DNA of 64,000 nucleotides from Balneolaceae bacterium (GTDB taxonomy: Bacteria; Bacteroidota; Rhodothermia; Balneolales; Balneolaceae): NCBI GenBank assembly GCA_020832285.1, contig JAFIFB010000061.1, positions 1 to 64,000 of the forward strand, in the 5' to 3' direction. The notes under the pieces were generated by a model that had not been told where the DNA came from, made no database searches, and was given only the letters and a program-made list of their open reading frames with translations. The number at the start of each line of letters is the position of its first letter. Within the stretch, counting starts at the first letter, position 1. Shown here piece by piece: positions 1 through 8,515 of this stretch. The position numbers were made by a program, and so were the translations under genes.

Positions 1-150
1 ACGCAGATGTTTTCGCTGAGTCTCGCTGATCTTCTGCGTAAATCTGCGGATAACTCAGCGATAATCTGCGAGAAAGGGAACAGATGTCATTAGAGGTTGT
101 AAATTACTTTCTTTTTCACAAATCGTTTTGGACAGTATTGACCTGAGCTA
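1..150. repeat. Dispersed CTGCG-rich intergenic repeat, copy A
   Basis: The gap before the malate synthase gene starts with short motifs built on CTGCG (TCTGCGTAAATCTGCGG, then ATCTGCGAGAAA) and ends with a segment containing ACTTTCTTTTTCACAAATCG. Related text recurs near 15.5, 23.05 and 32.25 kb, always between genes. The remainder up to 256 shows no gene. Function is unknown; it is most simply a dispersed noncoding repeat. Confidence 0.6.
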
Positions 151-256
151 TTAGATTTCAGCAATGAAAGATACAGACCTGTTGGAATAAAAAACGCGCT
201 TTTGTATGTTGACGACACCCAGAAATTGTCTGAACTGAAATCTTTATATAAACAAA

Positions 257-2143
257 ATGGCCCAAACAAAACTGACTATCCGAGGAAACCTAAAGGAAGA
301 ATATAAAGACATCTACACTCCCGAGGCTCTTGAAGCACTCGCATCGATGAGCCATATCAATGATGCCATTAAAGAAGTGATGCAGCAGCGAATGAAGCGA
401 CGGACTGAAAGACAAATAAAGAAGAAGAGAATCCGGTTTGCCGACCCGGAAAGTATCATTCCGCGTACAGATATTCGCGTGAAAGATGCACGTGAAGGAA
501 ATTTTTCGGGATCTGACATTCCGCACGACTTGCAGCGGCAGTGGATACAGGGAACAGGCCCCGCTGCCAAGCCGAATGCACCGGTAGAAAACAGCATCCG
601 CAATGTGGCATATGCCCTGCTATCCGGGGCCGACGGCTGGATGTTTGACGGAGAGGATGCCCTTGGTCAGATTTCATCTATGTCACTGGACAACCAGCGA
701 AACCTGAAACTGGCCATTCGCCGCGACCCCGTTTTCCTGGAAACTGCAGAAACTGTGGCAAACGGAATGAACCAATGGGCAAACGGATTTTTCGGGCGAG
801 ACATCATCAGGGACTGGAAAAAACAGCTCGATTTTACTACTGTAATTTTTCGTGCACGCGGATTACATCTCGATGACCGTCACGTTCGTATCAATGGCAA
901 GGCTCTCGCTGCCTCTATAGCAGATACCGTGCTTTACGTGGTGAACAACCATCGTGAGCTGCAAAAAAGAGGTGCTTCTATTGTTTTGTATCTTCCCAAA
1001 ATTCAAACAGCCGAAGAGGCCGCTGTCTGGAATCAACTGCTTACTGATCTTGAAAGACACCTTGGACTGGAAACAGGTACCATCAAAGTATATGTTCTGG
1101 TTGAACAACTCGAAGCTACCTTTAATCTGATGGAAATCCGTGCGGTGCTCGGTAAACATTTTGTTGGCTACAACACCGGGCGGTGGGACTACATCAACAG
1201 CGTCGCTGATGCAATGGCGTGGGACCCGGAATTTATCCACCCCAATATCGAAGATGTAACGATGACATACGGCTACATGCGTATATATGAAGACCGGGTT
1301 CGCCGGGCCGTCAATACTCCAGATCGAAACGGTAATTACGCTCTCTGGCAGGGCGGTATGGAACCCAATATTCCAGTTGGTTCGAAGGAAGGAGTTTCGG
1401 CAAGTATGAAAAAAGCCGTAGGAGGTGCCGAACGTGAACAGCGTGAAGGAGCCAGCGGAAAATGGGTAGCTCACTGGAAGATGGTACACATTGTTCGCCC
1501 GGTTTGGGAAGAGAAAAATGATGATAATCAGCTGGGCAGAACCTTCCCTCCTCTCAGCTATACCGAAAAAGATGGTGGTGACCTGGTGCTTCTGGAGCCT
1601 GCCACAACATCCATCCGGGGGGCACGAAATCTTCTGAGTGTAGCCCTTCAATACGGAAATGCTTTTTTACAGGGAATGCAGGCAGCTGCCCTGAAACCGG
1701 CCGATTTCTTCGGAAACGACGATATCCTCTATCTGATGGAGGATATGGCAACTGGTGAAATTCGCCTTAGTATTTTGTGGGAGTGGATCCACAAAGGAGC
1801 ACGATTGACAGAAGATGACCGTAAAACCGGGATCAAAAAGGGAGATCTGTTTAATGCAAAATTGTTTGAGCGGCTTCTGAAGGAAGAGTACCAAAAACTT
1901 CTGGAAGCGGACAACCGCGATGTGCATGATAACTCGAAACGAACCACACTGCCCATTTCACGGGAAATTGTAAAAACCTACATGGAAAGCTCCGTGAAAC
2001 CACCTTGGTTCATCGACCTGCTCAATATCAATCTGGACAATGAAGATCTGGATATTGCCAGGAAACGGATCCATAGCTACCTCGAAGCCTTCAAAAAAGA
2101 CGGTAGCCGGTTAACTGAAAACCCGGATTTTCCTGGAAAGTAA
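257..2143 (+). CDS. Malate synthase (aceB-like)
   Basis: This protein should condense glyoxylate and acetyl-CoA to malate in the glyoxylate shunt. The TIM-barrel core is recognisable: DGEDALGQ near residues 131-138 matches the acidic Mg/substrate loop, FRARGLHLDDRHV near 198-210 corresponds to RPRGWHLxEKH, and TGRWDYI near 310 followed by MTYGYMR matches the acetyl-CoA/glyoxylate site of malate synthase A. At 628 aa it is about 90 aa longer than the usual form A enzyme, and its basic N-terminal 70 residues resemble no typical start. The ATG at 257 opens the longest consistent frame. No isocitrate lyase is nearby, so that partner would lie elsewhere. A strong terminator follows. The family is clear; substrate specificity is inferred. 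Confidence 0.85.
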   Translation: MAQTKLTIRGNLKEEYKDIYTPEALEALASMSHINDAIKEVMQQRMKRRTERQIKKKRIRFADPESIIPRTDIRVKDAREGNFSGSDIPHDLQRQWIQGTGPAAKPNAPVENSIRNVAYALLSGADGWMFDGEDALGQISSMSLDNQRNLKLAIRRDPVFLETAETVANGMNQWANGFFGRDIIRDWKKQLDFTTVIFRARGLHLDDRHVRINGKALAASIADTVLYVVNNHRELQKRGASIVLYLPKIQTAEEAAVWNQLLTDLERHLGLETGTIKVYVLVEQLEATFNLMEIRAVLGKHFVGYNTGRWDYINSVADAMAWDPEFIHPNIEDVTMTYGYMRIYEDRVRRAVNTPDRNGNYALWQGGMEPNIPVGSKEGVSASMKKAVGGAEREQREGASGKWVAHWKMVHIVRPVWEEKNDDNQLGRTFPPLSYTEKDGGDLVLLEPATTSIRGARNLLSVALQYGNAFLQGMQAAALKPADFFGNDDILYLMEDMATGEIRLSILWEWIHKGARLTEDDRKTGIKKGDLFNAKLFERLLKEEYQKLLEADNRDVHDNSKRTTLPISREIVKTYMESSVKPPWFIDLLNINLDNEDLDIARKRIHSYLEAFKKDGSRLTENPDFPGK

Positions 2144-2168
2144 TTTGCACTCTGATATTATCACATAC

Positions 2169-2205
2169 GAAAGCAGCTTGAAGTTTAAGTTGCTTTCTTT
2201 TTTTT
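2169..2205 (+). terminator. Rho-independent terminator after malate synthase
   Basis: The arm GAAAGCAGCTT (2169-2179) pairs with AAGTTGCTTTC (2187-2197), including one G-U pair, over a 7-nt loop and is followed directly by eight T. It lies 26 bp past the malate synthase stop and on the same strand, so that gene probably ends a single-gene transcript. Confidence 0.85.
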
Positions 2206-2331
2206 AAACGATCAAAAAGAATGAAACCAGGTATCAGTTCAACACGTACCAGAAATTTCGTTTTTAATAGTAAACAATTTTTCATACCGTTGATGCACCA
2301 TTAAAGTGGGGCAAAAACAAACAGATAATTC

Positions 2332-3255
2332 ATGACCACAATCGATGTAAACAACCTTAGTAAAACATTCGGAAAGACCAAAGCGGTGATCGATGCATCA
2401 TTCGAGGTTGAACGAGGACGCATCTTCGGGCTGTTGGGGCCAAACGGGGCGGGTAAAACCACCACCATCCGTATGATCAACTTCATTATGCCGCCTGATG
2501 AGGGAGAAATTCTTATCAACGGAGTAAAAGCGGGACCGAAAACCCAGCGATGGATTGGCTACATGCCTGAAGAACGAGGCCTCTATAAAAAAATGAAAGT
2601 GGGAGAACAGCTGATCTATCTTGCGCAATTGAAAGGACTGACAGCCTCCGATGCAAGGGAAAAGATTCGCTATTGGCTGAAACGGTTCGGAGCTTACGAC
2701 TGGCATTCCAAAACAGTAGGCGAACTTTCAAAAGGAATGAGCCAGAAAATCCAGTTCATCGCCACAATTGTTCATGATCCAGATATTTACATTTTTGATG
2801 AACCGTTCAGCGGCCTCGATCCCATCAACAGTGAACTTTTGAAGGAAATCATAATAGAGCTTCGTGAAAAAGGAAAAACCATCCTTTTCTCCACCCACCG
2901 CATGGAACAGGTGGAGCAGATGTGCGATGATATCTGCCTCTTCAACAACGGAAAAGTGGTACTGACTGGAAACCTCAGAAAAGTGAAAAAAGATTTCGGT
3001 AAAAACACCGTCCTGATCGAATTTGAAGGCGATCCCGCTTTCCTGGATCAGCTTGAGAATGTTCGCATCAATAACCGGTCCACCAACTTTGCCGAGATCC
3101 GGATTCTGGAAGGCTTGGATCATCAGGATATTTTACGCAAGGCAATGGAAAATACAGAAGTACATAAATTTCAGCTTGTTGAACCATCTCTGAATGAAAT
3201 TTTCATCTCTACTGTAGGAGAAGACAACATTAAACAAAAGGAGCTTGCTGTATGA
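2332..3255 (+). CDS. ABC transporter ATP-binding protein, NatA-type
   Basis: This is the ATPase half of an ABC exporter. The order of motifs is complete: Walker A GPNGAGKTT near residues 36-44, Q-loop region near 85, signature LSKGM near 133, Walker B IYIFDEPFSGLDP near 150-162, and switch His in FSTHRMEQV. The last 80 residues after the ATPase form the small C-terminal domain (DUF4162 type) common in NatA-like proteins. It overlaps the next gene by 4 bp (ATGA), so the two are probably translationally coupled and form one complex. NatAB exports Na+ in Bacillus, but related pairs export other substrates; the cargo cannot be read from sequence. Confidence 0.9.
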   Translation: MTTIDVNNLSKTFGKTKAVIDASFEVERGRIFGLLGPNGAGKTTTIRMINFIMPPDEGEILINGVKAGPKTQRWIGYMPEERGLYKKMKVGEQLIYLAQLKGLTASDAREKIRYWLKRFGAYDWHSKTVGELSKGMSQKIQFIATIVHDPDIYIFDEPFSGLDPINSELLKEIIIELREKGKTILFSTHRMEQVEQMCDDICLFNNGKVVLTGNLRKVKKDFGKNTVLIEFEGDPAFLDQLENVRINNRSTNFAEIRILEGLDHQDILRKAMENTEVHKFQLVEPSLNEIFISTVGEDNIKQKELAV

Positions 3256-4541
3256 GCTGGAGACAAATTTTTCTTGTCCTGAAGCGAGAGTATATCACAA
3301 GAGTAAAAAGTAAAGGATTTATCTGGGCCACCATACTCGTACCTGTCGGTTTTGCCGCAGTGATAGGTATCATGGTTTTCATTACGGTATGGGAAAGCGA
3401 ATCCACATTTGAAGTGGCAATTAAGGACGATACCGGCCAGGTTGCACCCTCGCTTATTGAAATTAATGAGCGGCGTTACCTGGATTATTCAGATCTGGAA
3501 ATCGACTCCCTGCGCACGCTGGTTCAGCAAGATCGAATTACCGGCTATATTGTGATTACGGAAGAGAACATTACCGAACGCAGAAATCCTGAGCTGATTT
3601 ATCGCGGCAGCGGAGGTATGGAGTTCCTGATGTCTGTAGAATCGGATTTCCGGCAGGTGATTCGTGAGGTACGCCTCAGCCGAGCCGAAGTATCCGAAGA
3701 GATTCAGGAAATTTATGAGGCCCGTATTAACCTTGATACCCGTCGTTTAACACGAGAAGGTGAAGAACAAGATGACGACACTATTTTCCTCTCATTTGTG
3801 GGAATGCTTTTGGGGATCATTATTTTTATCTCCATTTTCAGTTATGGCGGCTATATCACACGGGGTGTAATTGAGGAGAAAACCAACAGGATTGTTGAAG
3901 TGATCGCTTCATCCGTTAAACCAATTGAACTTCTTACCGGAAAAATGGCCGGTGTGGGAGCATTAGCAATCACACAATTCACTATCTGGATACTCGCCTT
4001 TGCCGGCCTCACCACAATTGCAGGCCCGGTGGCAATGTCCCTGATGGAATCATCGGCTTCGGCAAGCGGAGACTTGACTGCAGCTGAAGCTGAACTGCCC
4101 GCATTTCTCGATTTTCCAACGGTAGAAATCTCACTGATCGTCTACTTCATCATCTTTTTTATCCTGGGCTATCTGCTCTACAGTTCCCTCTTTGCTGCCA
4201 TCGGGTCTGCAGCTGATTCTGATACAGACACACAGCAGCTCATGCTTCCCATTACCATACCGATCATGATCGCGTATTTTATCATGTTCCACACCTGGCG
4301 CAGCCCGGATAGCATTCTTTCTGTGGTAAGCTCCATCATTCCTTTTTTCTCACCCATTTTGATGATTACCCGCATCGCTATTACCGATGTACCATTCTGG
4401 CAGATCGGAAGCTCGATCTTACTGATGATATTAACATTTGCCGGAACGATGTGGCTTAGCTCGAAAATTTATAAAGTGGGCATCTTAAGTTATGGCAGCA
4501 CAGCCAGTTTTAAAGATATATTAAAGTGGATCAGGCAGTAA
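3252..4541 (+). CDS. ABC-2 type transporter permease, NatB-type
   Basis: This is the membrane partner of the preceding ATPase. The protein has one N-terminal membrane segment (about residues 25-47), a large extracytoplasmic region of about 140 residues rich in charged residues, and then a cluster of about five membrane segments from residue 178 to the end, the ABC2_membrane_3 layout. EEKTNRIVEVIASSVKP after the second segment is a well conserved stretch of NatB-like permeases. Its start overlaps the ATPase stop (ATGA). A 32-bp perfect palindrome lies downstream. Substrate unknown. Confidence 0.88.
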   Translation: MSWRQIFLVLKREYITRVKSKGFIWATILVPVGFAAVIGIMVFITVWESESTFEVAIKDDTGQVAPSLIEINERRYLDYSDLEIDSLRTLVQQDRITGYIVITEENITERRNPELIYRGSGGMEFLMSVESDFRQVIREVRLSRAEVSEEIQEIYEARINLDTRRLTREGEEQDDDTIFLSFVGMLLGIIIFISIFSYGGYITRGVIEEKTNRIVEVIASSVKPIELLTGKMAGVGALAITQFTIWILAFAGLTTIAGPVAMSLMESSASASGDLTAAEAELPAFLDFPTVEISLIVYFIIFFILGYLLYSSLFAAIGSAADSDTDTQQLMLPITIPIMIAYFIMFHTWRSPDSILSVVSSIIPFFSPILMITRIAITDVPFWQIGSSILLMILTFAGTMWLSSKIYKVGILSYGSTASFKDILKWIRQ

Positions 4542-4693
4542 TAGTTTTATCGGTCCGGACAAAACGTTTAGGGAATGTGAAAGAAATTAATGTAGCCGGT
4601 GTCTGCTGTCAACGATAAATAAAGGATGATTAGAATAGAAAGGCTGTCCAAAAAGACAAACGCTTGTAAAATGCACGTAATTTAATTAAGTAA

Positions 4694-4726
4694 AACCCTC
4701 CAAGGGTTTGAAACCCTTGGAGGGTT
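4694..4726. repeat. Perfect palindrome of the CTCCAAGG type
   Basis: AACCCTCCAAGGGTTT (4694-4709) and its exact complement (4711-4726) flank one base. It sits between the convergent permease and M1-like genes, inside an otherwise featureless gap (4542-4865), so it may act as a terminator in both directions, although no T-run follows. A near copy lies at 23245-23277, which suggests a dispersed element and not just a local terminator. Confidence 0.7.
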
Positions 4727-4865
4727 CGCCAATTAGGGGTAGTTCAAACGTTTTAGCCATCAGTTACGCGTTTATAGAAAAATGTCAAAGAGACAACCAC
4801 CCACGGCCCCTTTTTCCTTAAGGATGGAAAACCTTTATCTAAACATAAAACAACCTGAAATAACA

Positions 4866-7145
4866 CTACTCTAATAACTGCCTGATCCTTTCATCAAATT
4901 CATCATCAATCCGGTCGTCAACGATGGCATTTCGTTGTCCGCTGCTCAGTTTATCAAGTGCCAATGCTGCATGGTACCGAATACGCGGATGGCGGTCCAT
5001 GAGAAGTTCAGGCAGCCTTTCCTGCCAGTTGGACGGAGATTCATCATATTGCAGCATTATATCCAGCGCACCTTTCCGTGTTGCAAACGGAAACTCCTCT
5101 GCAATAAAAGTAGATGCGAACTCCACAGCATTTTCAGCCTCTCCTTTTTGTGCAAGCAGATCCAGCAGTAAGGCGACTTCATTCAGAACCGACTCCTGGG
5201 TTACCAGGTATTCCACCTGTGAGCTGAAACGTTCTCCGTCAGTGACTTCGTAAAGAGAACGGATCGCTTCGCGGCGAATTTCTTCATCGTTGGTTTGAAC
5301 AATAATGGTTCGAAGCCGGCTGATTGCACGGTCATTATCACGGAAATAAGCCAGTGCTTCGACCGCCGCTTTTTGAACAACCGGATTCTGATTAGATGAG
5401 GAGTATTGCAGAAAACGTTCATCTGTACCTGAAGCTCCTGCCGTTATCCTTGAAATTGAACGTATGATTTCAGCATATACTTCCGGGTTCGACTCCATCT
5501 GCAGAACATCATTCAGAGCAAGCTGCAAGTCGGGGTTATCTGAAAGCTGGGCAAGCCCCCGTGCGGCTTCGGCTCTTCGTCCCGAATCTTCATCGTTTCT
5601 TAATTGATGTATCCAGAAAAGAAACGGTTTTTCTTCATGTATAATGAGTTCATCATTATCTTCAACGTAAAGCTTTATATTCTCAATCCCGGATGAAACA
5701 TTGATCACTACACCGTCACTCTGTCCGGAAAAAGTCAATTCATGGCTTCGCACATCATTGATTGTAATCTCTTCTGCCCGTATAGTAACCAGCTCATCAA
5801 CAGGAGTACTTATCGACTCAAAATGAATCTCCGCGGCATCGGCACCCTCTGCCCACTCCACACGTGCAATATATTCGGCCACATGTTCGGTTTGTTCTGG
5901 CTCAATTTCCATTTCTACGGTACTCAAACGATCGAAATATGGAACTCCGGTTTCTTTATAAAGTGCTGAGGCAAACTCATGCCACCCCATTATTATATGA
6001 TCACCCGAAAAAAGGTATTCATTCACATATCCAAGGCAATTTTGCAGTGAACCCGTTTGATTATCGATCAGAGTTTTTTGCCATAACGAAAGTGTATATT
6101 GCGAAAACCGGTCATATGGATCTGTCCCCTCTTCTAAATCCGTTATATATTCAAAATCAAACAAGCGATTGGCAAGTTCTGCCTGAAGCAGATGAACCGC
6201 ATCAGCATCACTCCACTGTTCTTCTCTCAGCAACACTCCTGCCCATTGTGCCAGTACTCCCCGCTCAATCTGCTGTCTGAAATTACCTTTATTTTTATAT
6301 ACAAAAACCATACCTGCACCGTATGGTTTGGTTTCCCAATAATCCTCCTCAAGCATCACGATATGAAGGTCCTGATACGGATAACTTACTCCCAATTCGT
6401 TCAGAACCGACCTGAATGCCCCGGATGCAGATTGCAGATATTCTTCATCGGCCTGACCCGATTCTGAGTAGAGAAAAATTCTGGAATCGGAAACCGTGGC
6501 AGAAGCAACCTCGTTTACTTCACCGGTTGCCCATGAAAGGGCTGTAACTGGAACTGGATTGGCAGATTCAAATGAAGTTTGTTCTTCATCAACACTGAGC
6601 ACCTCCGTGCGCCCCCTTTCCCCGCTGGCTATCATCGTTTTACCGGAGGGGTGGGTAAAAATGATATCCGTTGTAAAGGACACTCTCGGATGATCGTATG
6701 TAGGCAGCCAGTGCCGTACAGATTTAGGCAGCAAAGAAGTCCAGATTGTACCATTGCCGTTTCTGTGTACTCCAAAGGAGGGTGAAGTATCGTATTGGAT
6801 TCTGATATTTATCACTTCATTTCTTGAAAAATCTTCATCAAGATCGATAATCAGCCGATCGTCATCCATTCTGTACTCCTGAACTTCATCATTCACAGAT
6901 ACGGAAATGATGTTCATCCTTGCTGCATGAAAAACAAGGCTGTCGGTATGATTTCTCATGAACCGGGCATTATAAAGTACATCTCCTTCAATAAAACCAT
7001 CTTCACTGATCCTGATATCAGCATCAAGATGCTGAAGCTCTACATCAAGCCGGGGAAATTTTTCATAATCCCATCCCTGAGCCTGTGTATTTTGCATACA
7101 AAATAAAAGAAGAAACAAAAGGGTGATTGATTTAATAAATCTCAT
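4866..7145 (-). CDS. Secreted M1 aminopeptidase-like protein with HEAT repeats, zinc site lost
   Basis: Residues 1-22 form a signal peptide ending at TQAQG, so the protein is exported. Residues 25-450 follow the M1 aminopeptidase plan: a beta-rich N-terminal domain with VRHWLPTYDHPR near 143-154, then the catalytic region. There GAGMVFV (276-282) stands where GAMEN is expected. RGVLAQWAG (295-303) stands where HELAHQWxG is expected, so both zinc His and the catalytic Glu are replaced while QW-G is kept. Residues 530-759 are helical HEAT-like repeats. It is probably a non-catalytic binding or scaffold protein. It sits 6 bp downstream of the phosphatase gene on the same strand. Loss of function is inferred from the motif, not tested. 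Confidence 0.75.
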   Translation of the reverse strand: MRFIKSITLLFLLLFCMQNTQAQGWDYEKFPRLDVELQHLDADIRISEDGFIEGDVLYNARFMRNHTDSLVFHAARMNIISVSVNDEVQEYRMDDDRLIIDLDEDFSRNEVINIRIQYDTSPSFGVHRNGNGTIWTSLLPKSVRHWLPTYDHPRVSFTTDIIFTHPSGKTMIASGERGRTEVLSVDEEQTSFESANPVPVTALSWATGEVNEVASATVSDSRIFLYSESGQADEEYLQSASGAFRSVLNELGVSYPYQDLHIVMLEEDYWETKPYGAGMVFVYKNKGNFRQQIERGVLAQWAGVLLREEQWSDADAVHLLQAELANRLFDFEYITDLEEGTDPYDRFSQYTLSLWQKTLIDNQTGSLQNCLGYVNEYLFSGDHIIMGWHEFASALYKETGVPYFDRLSTVEMEIEPEQTEHVAEYIARVEWAEGADAAEIHFESISTPVDELVTIRAEEITINDVRSHELTFSGQSDGVVINVSSGIENIKLYVEDNDELIIHEEKPFLFWIHQLRNDEDSGRRAEAARGLAQLSDNPDLQLALNDVLQMESNPEVYAEIIRSISRITAGASGTDERFLQYSSSNQNPVVQKAAVEALAYFRDNDRAISRLRTIIVQTNDEEIRREAIRSLYEVTDGERFSSQVEYLVTQESVLNEVALLLDLLAQKGEAENAVEFASTFIAEEFPFATRKGALDIMLQYDESPSNWQERLPELLMDRHPRIRYHAALALDKLSSGQRNAIVDDRIDDEFDERIRQLLE

Positions 7146-7151
7146 AAGCTT

Positions 7152-7922
7152 CTATTTTTTAAAAATATTGAGAATTCCGTCAGACAGTAAACGATTGCAA
7201 GATATAGCATTGCCGGTTTCTATTGAAACCTTTCCATTCAGATCAGTAAACGATCCACCTGCTTCGCTAACAACAGGTAATAACGCTGCTGCATCCCAAA
7301 TGTTTAATATTGCATCAATCATTATATCTGCGCGGCCGGTTGCCACCAGCATGTGTCCGTAGGCATCACCCCAGGTTCTGTGTATGCGACACCTCTCTAA
7401 AAGTTCCTCGAATGATCTGCCGAAACCATATTCATCAAAAGATCTGACGTCTGTAGTTAAAAAAGTAGCATCCGAAACAGAATCACATTTTCTCACTTTA
7501 GCCGGATGTCCGTTATAAGTACACCCCTGCCCCACAGCCGCTGAAACAATCTCATCCAAAGCGGGAGCATAAATAACTCCTGCTACCGGTTTCTTGTTTT
7601 TTAAAATGCCGATCAAAGTAGTATAAAAAGGAATACCGTGAATAAAGGATTTAGTGCCGTCAATCGGATCCAGCACCCAGACAATCTCACTCTCCTCATT
7701 TTCTGCCCCGAACTCCTCACCGATAATACCGTGGCCGGGAAAATGTTCTTTTATTTTTTTGCGGATAATGGTTTCGGCTTCTCTGTCTGCATTGGTTACA
7801 GGCGATGCATCGTCTTTGATCTCCAGGTCGAACGATTTTTTAAAATAATTAAGCGTTGAGTCTCCCCCGGCTTTTGCAAATTCAATCGCAGCTTCCCGAA
7901 GTTCGGTTAAAGATAATGACAT
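7152..7922 (-). CDS. Inositol monophosphatase family phosphatase (HisN/ImpA-like)
   Basis: A Mg-dependent sugar- or histidinol-phosphate phosphatase. The three metal-site motifs are present: GEEFG, DPIDGTKSF and WDAAALLPVVSEAGG. The text around them (IIGEEFGAE, YGHMLVATGRADIMID) resembles HisN-type histidinol phosphatases as much as inositol monophosphatases, so the substrate is open. The ATG at 7922 is preferred because MSLSLTELREAAIEF begins the family's first helix. An upstream in-frame start at 7985 would add 21 residues without family support. It is probably co-transcribed with the M1-like gene just downstream. Confidence 0.85.
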   Translation of the reverse strand: MSLSLTELREAAIEFAKAGGDSTLNYFKKSFDLEIKDDASPVTNADREAETIIRKKIKEHFPGHGIIGEEFGAENEESEIVWVLDPIDGTKSFIHGIPFYTTLIGILKNKKPVAGVIYAPALDEIVSAAVGQGCTYNGHPAKVRKCDSVSDATFLTTDVRSFDEYGFGRSFEELLERCRIHRTWGDAYGHMLVATGRADIMIDAILNIWDAAALLPVVSEAGGSFTDLNGKVSIETGNAISCNRLLSDGILNIFKK

Positions 7923-8064
7923 AAATACGTTTAATATCTTGTTTGTTAGCTTGTTTAAATTCCGGATTACATAGACAAGATACAAAATTTGAACCGCACC
8001 GATTGTGTCAGGCTCCTGTTTTTTGGTGAATAAAAAAGATGAAGTCGAAAATTTAAATTATCGC

Positions 8065-8108
8065 TTGACATTCACAAATATTACTAATTTATTAGTACTA
8101 ACTCAGTA
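8065..8108 (+). promoter_or_regulatory. BlaI-type promoter/operator with dyad symmetry
   Basis: TTGACA at 8065-8070 is a -35-like box. Seventeen bases later the expected -10 region falls inside the dyad TACTAAT-TT-ATTAGTA (8082-8097). A second, overlapping half-dyad TACT-AACTC-AGTA (8096-8108) follows. BlaI/MecI repressors bind TACTA/TAGTA-type dyads over their own promoters, and the blaI-like gene starts 25 bp downstream, so this is most likely its autoregulatory operator. Confidence 0.7.
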
Positions 8109-8133
8109 ATAACCATCTCAAAATAAAAAAACA

Positions 8134-8511
8134 ATGAGAAAACCACTCGATCCACTCGGCGAAACAGAAATGGAGATCCTGAATCATGTCTGGAGTCTCG
8201 GAGAAGCCTCTGTTTCCGATGTACAGGAAAAAATTAAAGAGTATCGTGAGATCGCCTACACTACGGTGATGACAATCATGAAAAATCTGGCCGATAAAAA
8301 TTTCCTTAAATACAGAAAGGAAGGGCGAAGCTACATTTACAGTGCTGCCATTCAGCCCAAAGATGTCCGCTTTAAACTGATCGACCGGCTGGTAGATAAG
8401 GTGTTTCAGGGCTCTCCGAAAGATCTTGTTCAGACGCTGGTTCAGAGCGAAAATCTGACCGAAGAGGAGCGGCAGGAGATTAAAAAGATGATTAATAAGC
8501 TCGAAGACTAA
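8134..8511 (+). CDS. BlaI/MecI/CopY family transcriptional repressor
   Basis: A small dimeric winged-helix repressor of 125 aa, the usual size. LGETEMEILNHVWSLGEASVSDVQEKI and YTTVMTIMKNLADKNFL are the helix-turn-helix and recognition region of the family, and the C-terminal 45 residues are the dimerisation helix. It sits directly behind a TACTA/TAGTA dyad and 4 bp ahead of an M56 peptidase gene, the classic blaI-blaR1 arrangement in which the membrane peptidase relieves repression by cleaving the repressor. No beta-lactamase gene is adjacent, so the controlled genes may be the sensors themselves or a distant target. Confidence 0.92.
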   Translation: MRKPLDPLGETEMEILNHVWSLGEASVSDVQEKIKEYREIAYTTVMTIMKNLADKNFLKYRKEGRSYIYSAAIQPKDVRFKLIDRLVDKVFQGSPKDLVQTLVQSENLTEEERQEIKKMINKLED

Positions 8512-8515
8512 GCAG

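Noticed and set aside
863-1651. 262-codon minus-strand open frame
   Set aside because: Lies wholly antisense to malate synthase; no recognisable domain or start context.
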